A stretch of DNA of 32,255 nucleotides from a virus. This document shows positions 1 to 5,758 of this stretch, one piece after another; positions within the stretch are counted from its first letter, which is position 1; every line of letters begins with the position of its first letter. The position numbers and the translations under genes were made by a program. Where the stretch lies: positions 1-32,255 of the IMG/VR virus record IMGVR_UViG_3300013126_000134. The stretch is one strand, 5' to 3'. Below the pieces are notes generated by a model. That model saw only the letters and a list, made by a program, of their open reading frames with translations, ran no database searches and was not told the origin of the DNA.

Positions 1-1
1 A

Positions 2-145
2 GGGCTAACGGGTGACGAGATCTGGGCCTGCAATGTTGCCCCTGCTGGACATCACGTTGAGTGCCATATTTGCGTAGAGCATCAGAATGTACTGGATTTT
101 GTTGAAGCCATCGAAGCAAAGCTGAAGGAGAAGAACAATGCTTGA
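2..145 (+). CDS. 5'-truncated small phage protein
   Basis: The reading frame is open from the first bases of the window and stops at TGA 143-145, giving 47 C-terminal residues that end in the charged helix EAIEAKLKEKNNA. It contains a Cys/His cluster (C11, H17, H18, C21, C24 of the visible part). Its stop overlaps the ATG of the next gene at 138, the coupling style used throughout this genome. Short phage proteins ending in a similar 'FARAIEAKLKEKN' helix are common, but no function is known to me. The start lies outside the window. Confidence 0.6.
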   Translation, partial: GLTGDEIWACNVAPAGHHVECHICVEHQNVLDFVEAIEAKLKEKNNA

Positions 146-629
146 CGTAACACCAGAACACAAAGACCACACACAACCAGAACATCGACTGATCTATTCT
201 GTCGTCATCCTTGCAGTCAGAGATTCCTGCCTGACTCCGATCAAGGGCAAACCACCAATCATGCAATGGGATGCTACAACCGCACACGATTTCTTGTGGT
301 TGGATGCGCTAGAAAGCTATCTGCACTATTTAGATATTGATGTCGATTATTTCCGAAACAAACTGATCCAAACAATGTCGAGTGACAAAGAAGGAATGGT
401 AAATGGATTCTCAAGTGAGGACAGACGAAATTTCAGAATCAACAAATCCATCTGGGACAGAGAATCAAATCGACTGGGTGGTCGGGTGGCTAGCGATACA
501 TCGAGAAATTGGCATTCTGTGGACACAGTTGCTCCAAAAAAACGCAACAGCAGCACAGGAAACCCTTTTACGTATGCAAACGGAATCACGCCTATTGTCC
601 AATACCATTCGCTTGATTCAGGAGAATGA
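138..629 (+). CDS. conserved phage hypothetical protein, early-region type
   Basis: This 163-aa protein starts at ATG 138 behind AAGGAG (124-129). Residues 15-110 (beginning HRLIYSVVILAVRD and ending RRNFRINKSIWD) resemble a family of uncharacterised phage proteins often found among DNA-metabolism genes; I cannot assign a reaction. The stop TGA (627-629) overlaps an ATG at 626, which supports the frame running to the end. Oddly, residues after about 110 are less protein-like than the +1 frame over the same DNA (see 403-654). Either the C-terminus is poorly conserved or a second gene overlaps here. Confidence 0.65.
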   Translation: MLDVTPEHKDHTQPEHRLIYSVVILAVRDSCLTPIKGKPPIMQWDATTAHDFLWLDALESYLHYLDIDVDYFRNKLIQTMSSDKEGMVNGFSSEDRRNFRINKSIWDRESNRLGGRVASDTSRNWHSVDTVAPKKRNSSTGNPFTYANGITPIVQYHSLDSGE

Positions 630-654
630 TAATGCAAAAAATGTCTTTCGATGA
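403..654 (+). CDS. possible overlapping small helical protein
   Basis: An 83-aa open frame lies +1 to the preceding gene. From about base 463 it encodes a Leu/Gln-rich, helix-like stretch (WVVGWLAIHREIGILWTQLL and onward) that looks more like real protein than the other frame. A GTG at 478 is an alternative start. It would overlap the gene before it and, by 23 nt, the MazG-like gene after it. It could be a genuine overlapping gene, or the true C-terminus of the upstream gene reached through a frameshift (an A7 run lies at about 533-539). I cannot decide from sequence alone. Confidence 0.35.
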   Translation: MDSQVRTDEISESTNPSGTENQIDWVVGWLAIHREIGILWTQLLQKNATAAQETLLRMQTESRLLSNTIRLIQENDNAKNVFR

Positions 655-949
655 ACTCTATGTTTTGGTTGTCAGTTGGAGTCGAGCGCGACAGATAATC
701 CCAAACTCCACCGCTAACGCTCAATTCCTGAAAATGGTTTCAGAAATGGGTGAACTGGCAGACGGTATTGCCAAGAAAGATATCACGCTGACTGCTGATG
801 CTGTGGGTGATGTTTTGGTCTGCATGATCAACTTCTGCGAACTTGCAGGATTGGATATGGTTGATTGCTTGCAAGGAGCATTCTTGGAAATCAAAGATCG
901 TAAAGGCACTCTGCTTCCCAACGGTGTATTCGTGAAGGATGTGGCATGA
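632..949 (+). CDS. MazG-like nucleotide pyrophosphohydrolase family protein
   Basis: This 105-aa protein has the helical pattern of the all-alpha NTP pyrophosphohydrolase (MazG-like) superfamily. It shows SEMGELADGIAKKD with the E-x2-E type metal-binding helix, then DAVGDVLVCMINFCELAGLD carrying the second metal-ligand helix, and a C-terminal KDRKGTLLPNGVFVKD that is typical of phage MazG-like proteins. Members hydrolyse (d)NTPs or aberrant nucleotides to monophosphates. I prefer ATG 632 because GGAG at 621-624 sits 7 nt upstream; an in-frame ATG at 626 overlaps the previous stop but is only 1 nt from that site. The stop overlaps the next ATG (946). Confidence 0.75.
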   Translation: MQKMSFDELYVLVVSWSRARQIIPNSTANAQFLKMVSEMGELADGIAKKDITLTADAVGDVLVCMINFCELAGLDMVDCLQGAFLEIKDRKGTLLPNGVFVKDVA

Positions 950-1134
950 AGACAATGCAAAAGGTCTGGATGAAGCGTGGAATCGTTTACGTCCCTCACT
1001 TCCATCATCCGCGCACCTGGGTTGGGCCGGGATACGGATCTCGAAACATGAAAGAGTATTCCGAGGCAAAAATGCGAGCATTGGGTGCGATTGACTCCAT
1101 GCGTTTGCTTCACCAAAAAACCGAGGTAAACTAA
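946..1134 (+). CDS. small basic hypothetical protein
   Basis: This is a 62-aa basic protein starting at ATG 946, coupled to the MazG-like gene by an ATGA overlap and preceded by AAGGA 6 nt upstream. It contains the motif HFHHPRTWVGPGYGSR and a helical C-terminal part. No family is recognised. Its stop TAA (1132-1134) shares a base with the ATG of a short leader-like ORF. Position suggests it belongs to the same transcription unit as the preceding small genes. Confidence 0.6.
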   Translation: MKTMQKVWMKRGIVYVPHFHHPRTWVGPGYGSRNMKEYSEAKMRALGAIDSMRLLHQKTEVN

Positions 1135-1190
1135 TGACTGTTGTCTCCTCCTCCACTTGTCCCCCTACTGCTGGGGGACTTTTTTCATGA
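1134..1190 (+). CDS. 18-codon leader-like ORF spanning a terminator hairpin
   Basis: ATG 1134 follows GAGG (1123-1126) at 7 nt spacing and overlaps the preceding stop. It encodes MTVVSSSTCPPTAGGLFS and stops at TGA 1188-1190, overlapping the ATG (1187) of the glycosyltransferase gene. The coding stretch contains the whole terminator hairpin 1159-1185. The arrangement suggests a leader peptide whose translation would melt the hairpin and carry ribosomes to the next start, but this is inference; it may simply be coincidental coding through a terminator. Confidence 0.4.
   Translation: MTVVSSSTCPPTAGGLFS
1159..1185 (+). terminator. intrinsic terminator-like hairpin, arm doubles as ribosome site
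   Basis: A perfect 7-bp stem (GTCCCCC 1159-1165 with GGGGGAC 1173-1179) and a 7-nt loop are followed directly by six T residues (1180-1185). This is the classic form of a rho-independent terminator on the plus strand. The 3' arm GGGGGA is also the only good Shine-Dalgarno for ATG 1187. When the hairpin forms it would both end transcription and hide the ribosome site. Confidence 0.75.
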
Positions 1191-1789
1191 TCCCCAAACT
1201 TCTACACTTTGTTTGGGTTGGCGACGAATCCAAACGGCCAAAGGAGATTGACACATGGAACCATCCCGATTGGACAATCAAGGTCTGGGGCAACGAGAAC
1301 CTGTCGGACGGCTGGATTCTCGCGGAGCACATGGCTCACTTCTGGGATCGAGAGAAGGCCGGTGTTGCAGACTGCATGAGGTGGGAAATCCTTTACCGTC
1401 ACGGCGGGATTGCGATGGATGCGGATTCCGAGTGCGTTCGACCTCTGGAGGATTGGTTGCTGCAACCGGATGTCTTTGCCTGCTGGGAGAATGAAATCGC
1501 TCGACCAGGACTCATCGCAAACGGCATTGTCGGAGCAGTACCAAAGCATCCGCTGATCGGTCAGATCATCAGCGACATGGAAAAAGACAAGGTCGACGGT
1601 CGGATGGCATGGCAGTTCTCAGGCCCAGCAAGACTGACAAAGACAGTTCATGAGCATTCTTTCCGAGACATCACGATTTATCCTTCGCACTATTTTTTGC
1701 CGGATCACTTCTCTGGTAGCAACTACAAAGGATCGGGTCAGGTCTTTGCTCAACAAGCCTGGAAAAGCACGAGAGGTGAGTGGTGCTGA
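1187..1789 (+). CDS. glycosyltransferase, DXD sugar-binding (Och1-like) family
   Basis: This 200-aa protein begins MIPKLLHFVWVGD, the N-terminus typical of the Gly_transf_sug (Och1/capsular sugar transferase) group. It carries the nucleotide-sugar and metal site as GGIAMDADSECVRPL (D78-x-D80), preceded by ADCMRWEILYRHGG, also characteristic. It should transfer a sugar from a nucleotide-sugar donor; the acceptor is unknown. I chose ATG 1187, 8 nt after GGGGGA, rather than an upstream TTG at 1157 that lies at the hairpin. It is short for the family but contains the whole catalytic core. It is followed closely by a second glycan-type gene, so the two may act on the same acceptor. Confidence 0.8.
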   Translation: MIPKLLHFVWVGDESKRPKEIDTWNHPDWTIKVWGNENLSDGWILAEHMAHFWDREKAGVADCMRWEILYRHGGIAMDADSECVRPLEDWLLQPDVFACWENEIARPGLIANGIVGAVPKHPLIGQIISDMEKDKVDGRMAWQFSGPARLTKTVHEHSFRDITIYPSHYFLPDHFSGSNYKGSGQVFAQQAWKSTRGEWC

Positions 1790-2445
1790 ACTTTTTGGTC
1801 ACATCAGCCATAAACGACAGCGAACGAAGGCTTCAGGAGCTACTAGGAACGATTGAGAGCGTCTGGAAGCGTTCTCCGCTGTCTACCATTCACATCGTAG
1901 AAACATCGCTCACAAGGCCCAAAGAATCGCTCCTAGAGGCATTGCCACATCGTGTAGTGCTTGTGGGATTGTGGGGAGCAGATTGGATCAGGCAAGCACA
2001 TCAGCAGAATTTGCCGATTGGGTTCGTTCAAAATGCGATTGAGATCCATGCATTGCAGTTGATGATGAATGGAGCGTTTTATTACGACAGGGTGTACAAG
2101 CTGTCAGGTCGCTATCAATTGACGGATGACTTCGATCCTGACTGTCACGATTCAGAAAAGTTTACCTTCGTTCATCCTCGGAGGACTGGGTTTAGCTTAG
2201 ATCAGGTCGGGACTGAAGGGATGCTGATGACTCGTCTGTTTGGGATGCCGAAATCACGTTGTCAGGAACTCAAATCAGTCTTGGAGAGGATTGAAAAAGA
2301 GCATTGGCAAAGGTGGTTGTCTGGAAAGGTCTACGACATAGAGCATGGTTTGTATGCTCATCTGGACAAGACACAGGTGCAATTCGTTGATAAAATTGGA
2401 GTTAAGGGTAGGATAGGGCATCTCGAAACCATCGTTGAGGATTGA
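1783..2445 (+). CDS. putative glycan-biosynthesis/glycosyltransferase-like protein
   Basis: This 220-aa protein starts at GTG 1783 (GTG 1780 is also possible) with GAGAGG just upstream, and overlaps the preceding glycosyltransferase by 7 nt. Residues around 104-115 read RVYKLSGRYQLTDDF, a motif seen in WavE-like and other polysaccharide-biosynthesis proteins, and the N-terminus NFLVTSAINDSERR with a strand-helix pattern fits a Rossmann-like sugar transferase. I see no clear DXD motif. The assignment rests on that motif and on the neighbour, so function is tentative. Confidence 0.5.
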   Translation: MLNFLVTSAINDSERRLQELLGTIESVWKRSPLSTIHIVETSLTRPKESLLEALPHRVVLVGLWGADWIRQAHQQNLPIGFVQNAIEIHALQLMMNGAFYYDRVYKLSGRYQLTDDFDPDCHDSEKFTFVHPRRTGFSLDQVGTEGMLMTRLFGMPKSRCQELKSVLERIEKEHWQRWLSGKVYDIEHGLYAHLDKTQVQFVDKIGVKGRIGHLETIVED

Positions 2446-2447
2446 TC

Positions 2448-2603
2448 ATGCCGATCACCAGCAAGCAGCAAGCGCGACTCATGTACGCAGCAGCCGGAAA
2501 CAAGAAGGTTGCGAAAGAGACTGGAGTCCCGCAGAAGGTTGCCAAGGAAATGATTGAGGCAACTCCTGCCAAGGCGTACAAGAAGATGCCGAGGAAGAAA
2601 TAA
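2448..2603 (+). CDS. small basic phage protein (DUF3008-like)
   Basis: This 51-aa lysine-rich protein starts at ATG 2448, 7 nt after GAGG. It begins MPITSKQQARLMYAAA and ends in KAYKKMPRKK, the pattern of a widespread family of tiny phage and bacterial proteins of unknown role (DUF3008-like from memory). Its stop overlaps the next ATG (TAATG at 2601-2605). It heads a row of four small charged genes before the oxygenase. Confidence 0.7.
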   Translation: MPITSKQQARLMYAAAGNKKVAKETGVPQKVAKEMIEATPAKAYKKMPRKK

Positions 2604-2947
2604 TGGAATGCCCAATTGCAACAGGTGATGCCAAGGTCAACGACAAGAACAAGTCGGAGGCCGAGTCCAAGGCGAAGTATGCTGAAGCTGGGGACGAAGA
2701 GTACAAGTGCGGGAACTGTGCCCGATTCATTCAGACTCCAGACATGATTGAGTGCATCGTTGCTGGACTACCAGAAGATGTGCAGGAAATCGTAGACGAG
2801 GATGACGTTGGCTATTGTGCTCGATGGGATTTCAAGTGTTCCGACGACATGGTGTGTGATCGTTGGTTATCTGGTGGGCCTGTCAAAGGCATGACAGAGA
2901 AGCACAAGATGATGCTGAAAATGGCTCGGATGATGGAGGACGAATGA
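2603..2947 (+). CDS. Cys-rich small protein, possible metal- or FeS-binding
   Basis: This 114-aa acidic protein starts at ATG 2603, 8 nt after GAGG. The middle carries six or more cysteines: YKCGNCARF, then ECI, GYCARWDFKC and VCDRWLSGGP. The C-x2-C and C-x3-W spacing resembles small high-potential iron-sulfur-like or zinc-binding proteins found in phage cassettes. The function is unknown. The last part is a charged helix (EKHKMMLKMARMMEDE). It overlaps the next gene by an ATGA junction. Confidence 0.6.
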   Translation: MECPIATGDAKVNDKNKSEAESKAKYAEAGDEEYKCGNCARFIQTPDMIECIVAGLPEDVQEIVDEDDVGYCARWDFKCSDDMVCDRWLSGGPVKGMTEKHKMMLKMARMMEDE

Positions 2948-3240
2948 AATCCGCAGCATGGACTCGGAAAGCCGGTAAAAACGCTTCTGGTGGGCTGAAT
3001 GAGGCCGGACGGAAGTCCTACGAGCGCGAGAATCCCGGAAGCAACCTAAAGGCTCCAGTCAAGTCTGGCGACAATCCGCGCAGAGCATCATTTCTGGCCA
3101 GGATGGGTGGGATGCCAGGGCCGGAGTACAAAGATGGCAAGCCGACCAGACTTCTGCTGTCGCTGAGAGCATGGGGTGCATCATCCAAAGCAGATGCCAA
3201 GGCTAAAGCAAAAGCAATCAGCGAAAGGAACAAGAAATGA
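2944..3240 (+). CDS. small basic phage protein (DUF6321-like)
   Basis: This 98-aa protein starts at ATG 2944, directly after GGAGG. It contains AGKNASGGLNEAGRKSYERE, an RASFLARMGGMPGP segment and a Lys/Ala-rich tail. This matches the pattern of a conserved phage protein family of unknown function (DUF6321-like from memory). It overlaps its neighbours by 4 nt at each end. It is probably nucleic-acid binding given the charge, but no motif proves this. Confidence 0.65.
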   Translation: MKSAAWTRKAGKNASGGLNEAGRKSYERENPGSNLKAPVKSGDNPRRASFLARMGGMPGPEYKDGKPTRLLLSLRAWGASSKADAKAKAKAISERNKK

Positions 3241-3380
3241 AAGGCCTATACGCCAACATTCACGCAAAGCGTAAGCGTATTGCTGAAGGCTCCAAGGAAA
3301 AGATGCGTAAGCCTGGAGCGGAAGGTGCTCCGACTGCTAAAGCATTCAAGCAATCGGCAAAGACTGCAAAGAAAAAGTGA
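3237..3380 (+). CDS. small lysine-rich conserved phage protein
   Basis: This 47-aa protein starts at ATG 3237, 8 nt after AAGGA, and reads MKGLYANIHAKRKRIAEGS with a C-terminal part KPGAEGAPTAKAFKQSAKTA. Very similar tiny proteins occur in many phages next to the terminase region; their role is unknown. It is strongly basic. The stop TGA overlaps the GTG start of the oxygenase gene (GTGA). Confidence 0.7.
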   Translation: MKGLYANIHAKRKRIAEGSKEKMRKPGAEGAPTAKAFKQSAKTAKKK

Positions 3381-4057
3381 TCATTTCTGATTCACCTTAC
3401 TGGCATTGCATATTCGATGACTTCTTTGTCGATCCAGTATCAATAGCAAAAGAGTTCCCGAAAGCAGATGATCCATGCTGGTTTAGATACGACAATCCGC
3501 TAGAAGTAAAACAGACTTGTAATGACTGGCACAAATTTGGGCCAAACATCTACACATCTTTCCAGCATCTGCTGAGTCAATCGTTTGCAGACTACCTCAG
3601 TCAATTTACAGATTGCGAACTCATCCCGGATCTAGGCTTGCATGGTGGAGGACTCCATCAGCATGGCAGGGGAGGTAAGTTAAATGTTCATTTGGATTAC
3701 AATTTACATCCAAAGCTACATCTACAACGTCGCCTTAACCTTATTGTTTACCTTACCCCAGACTGGAACCCGGAATGGGGTGGTGGGCTGGGTCTGTACA
3801 AAGATCGAAAGACTCTTGCAAAAACTATTGACCCGATCTTCAACAGAGCGGTGATCTTCGATACTAGAGGCAGTTGGCATGGACTACCAAACCCGATAGA
3901 ATGTCCACAAAGTGTTACCAGAAACTCTATTGCTGTTTACTATCTCTGCGAACCGGAAACGACAGACAATAGAACTAGGGCTTTGTTTGCACCGACAGCA
4001 GAGCAGGAAGCAGACGAGAGTGTGATTGAGTTGATAAACAAGCGAAGTAAGTACTGA
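3377..4057 (+). CDS. 2-oxoglutarate/Fe(II)-dependent oxygenase
   Basis: This 226-aa protein uses GTG 3377, overlapping the previous stop. It has the double-stranded beta-helix iron triad: H105-x-D107 in NVHLDYN and the distal H168 in GSWHGLP, followed by R182 in VTRNSIAVYY that would hold 2-oxoglutarate. LNLIVYLTPDWNPEWGGGLGLY is a typical core strand region for the 2OG-FeII_Oxy_3 group. Such enzymes hydroxylate or demethylate protein, nucleic acid or small molecules. Phage homologues are common, with mostly unknown substrates. The position between glycan genes and terminase suggests an accessory modification role. Confidence 0.85.
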   Translation: MIISDSPYWHCIFDDFFVDPVSIAKEFPKADDPCWFRYDNPLEVKQTCNDWHKFGPNIYTSFQHLLSQSFADYLSQFTDCELIPDLGLHGGGLHQHGRGGKLNVHLDYNLHPKLHLQRRLNLIVYLTPDWNPEWGGGLGLYKDRKTLAKTIDPIFNRAVIFDTRGSWHGLPNPIECPQSVTRNSIAVYYLCEPETTDNRTRALFAPTAEQEADESVIELINKRSKY

Positions 4058-4078
4058 CCAACCGAAAGGAGTCAGAGT

Positions 4079-4366
4079 GTGGAAAATAAAATACAGAAAC
4101 AAAATTTGACGCGTCAAGGACGAGGAAGGCCAAAGGGTAGTCCTAACAAAGTCCACCAAAGCATGAAGCAGGCTATTGCTGAGGCATTCGAGCAACTGGG
4201 TGGAACAGAGAGGATGGTGCAATGGGCTATGGAAGATCCAAAGCACCTTACGGAGTTCTACAAGCTGGCAGCAAGGCTCATCCCTGTTGAGACACAAGTC
4301 TCTGGGGCAAACGGTGGGCCAATCCAAACAGTGCTAGAGGTGGTCGGTGTCTCGAACCAGAGTTGA
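4079..4366 (+). CDS. putative terminase small subunit
   Basis: This 95-aa basic protein starts at GTG 4079, 8 nt after AAGGAG. RQGRGRPKGSPNK is an AT-hook-like N-terminal segment, followed by helices (MKQAIAEAFEQLGGTERMVQWA and KHLTEFYKLAARLIPVE). This layout is standard for proteins encoded just before PBSX-type large terminases and is usually annotated as the small, DNA-recognising subunit. It overlaps the large-subunit gene by 20 nt. The role is inferred from position and architecture. Confidence 0.65.
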   Translation: MENKIQKQNLTRQGRGRPKGSPNKVHQSMKQAIAEAFEQLGGTERMVQWAMEDPKHLTEFYKLAARLIPVETQVSGANGGPIQTVLEVVGVSNQS

Positions 4367-5603
4367 GATACCGGACAAACTTATCCCTCTCTTCCAGCCC
4401 AAGCGATACAAAATCCTTCACGGTGGTCGAGGTTCTGGGAAGTCTTGGTCTATAGCACGAGCATTGATCGCTCTGGGAGCTACGAAACCAATCAGGGTGC
4501 TGTGTGCCAGGGAGACTCAGAAGTCCATCCAAGAGTCTGTGCATCGCTTGTTGAAGGATCAGATTGAGTTGCTGAACCTCCAGAGCGTCTACACGGTTCA
4601 AGAGACAAAGATCGTAGGCAACAACGGGACAGAGTTCACCTTTGCTGGCATCAGGCAACAGGGTGTGGCTAACCTCAAGTCATACGAGGGCACAGATATC
4701 TGCTGGGTGGAGGAGGCTCAGGTTGTCACCAAGAGATCCTGGGACATTCTGATTCCAACGATCAGGAAGCCAGGGTCAGAGATCTGGGTGTCATTCAATC
4801 CTGAACTTGATACGGATGAGACCTTTACTCGGTTCGTGGCAACGCCACCGTCTGATTCATGGGTGTGTGAAGTCAACTGGTCAGACAATCCTTGGTTCCC
4901 AGAGGAGCTAGACAAAGAGCGCAGGGACTGGCTTGACCGTGATCCGACTGGCTACCTCACAACCTGGGAAGGCCGGTGTCGTCCTGCTGTTGAGGGTGCG
5001 ATCTACGCCAATGAGATGGAAGCAGTGCAGAGGGAAGGTAGGATCAGGAATGTTCCGCTAGATCCGCTGCTGAAGGTTCACACCGTCTGGGACTTGGGAT
5101 GGAATGACTCCATGTCAATCATCTGTGTGCAGAAGGTTGCGTCAGAGATCAGGATTATCGACTACATCGAGGACAGTCACAGAACGATTGACAGCTACGT
5201 CATGCAGTTACAGGAACGCAAATGGAATTGGGGAACCGACTACATTCCGCACGACGGAGCGCACAAAGACTTCAAGTCTGGCAAGTCAACAGAGGAAATG
5301 CTGCAATCACTTGGCAGAACCGTTCAGGTTCTTTCAAGAGGCAATCCAGAAGAGGGTATCAGGCTTGCAAGGCAGATATTCCCTCGGACATACTTTGATC
5401 AGTCCAACTGCATGGAACTGGTGAACCACCTCAAGCGTTATCGCAGACAAGTAAATCAGATCACGAATGAACCTGGAGCGCCATTGCACGATGAGCATAG
5501 TCACGCAGCGGATGCGTGGAGGTATCTTGCTCAATCTTTGGACATGATGAGCAACGATGACTGGGGCAAACCATTGAAAAATAACACGAGGTGGGTGGTA
5601 TGA
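4347..5603 (+). CDS. terL: terminase large subunit (ATPase/nuclease packaging motor)
   Basis: This 418-aa protein starts at GTG 4347 with GAGG a few bases upstream. It has Walker A GGRGSGKS (residues 26-33), an adenine/coupling segment VLCARETQKSI, and Walker B plus catalytic glutamate in TDICWVEEAQ (about 117-125). The C-terminal RNase H-like nuclease begins around VHTVWDLGWNDSMSI and has the late acidic motif near HDEHSHAADAWRY. This is the PBSX-like Terminase_3 family. It docks on the portal and pumps and cuts genomic DNA into the prohead. The length is normal for the family. Confidence 0.95.
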   Translation: MSRTRVEIPDKLIPLFQPKRYKILHGGRGSGKSWSIARALIALGATKPIRVLCARETQKSIQESVHRLLKDQIELLNLQSVYTVQETKIVGNNGTEFTFAGIRQQGVANLKSYEGTDICWVEEAQVVTKRSWDILIPTIRKPGSEIWVSFNPELDTDETFTRFVATPPSDSWVCEVNWSDNPWFPEELDKERRDWLDRDPTGYLTTWEGRCRPAVEGAIYANEMEAVQREGRIRNVPLDPLLKVHTVWDLGWNDSMSIICVQKVASEIRIIDYIEDSHRTIDSYVMQLQERKWNWGTDYIPHDGAHKDFKSGKSTEEMLQSLGRTVQVLSRGNPEEGIRLARQIFPRTYFDQSNCMELVNHLKRYRRQVNQITNEPGAPLHDEHSHAADAWRYLAQSLDMMSNDDWGKPLKNNTRWVV

Positions 5604-5758
5604 TTCTGATACCGCAGGGGTCGATTGTGTCAAAGCGTGTTTTCGATGAAGCGATGAAACAACTTACTGAGCGCATCGAGAAACTGGAAAAACAGTTGGC
5701 AGAATCGGAAAAGCGACCATACACAAAGAGGTCAGAGAAATGGACGAAGGCCGACTGA
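5600..5758 (+). CDS. small coiled-coil protein between terminase and portal
   Basis: This 52-aa protein starts at ATG 5600, overlapping the terminase stop (ATGA), and ends inside the first codons of the portal gene. Residues 13-40 (RVFDEAMKQLTERIEKLEKQ and onward) form a heptad-like charged helix, followed by a basic tail. No family is recognised. The tight overlaps on both sides favour a real gene. Confidence 0.55.
   Translation: MILIPQGSIVSKRVFDEAMKQLTERIEKLEKQLAESEKRPYTKRSEKWTKAD

Noticed and set aside
1157-1186. TTG upstream start for the glycosyltransferase
   Set aside because: It lies at the terminator stem, lacks a ribosome site, and the family begins at MIPKLLHFVWVG.
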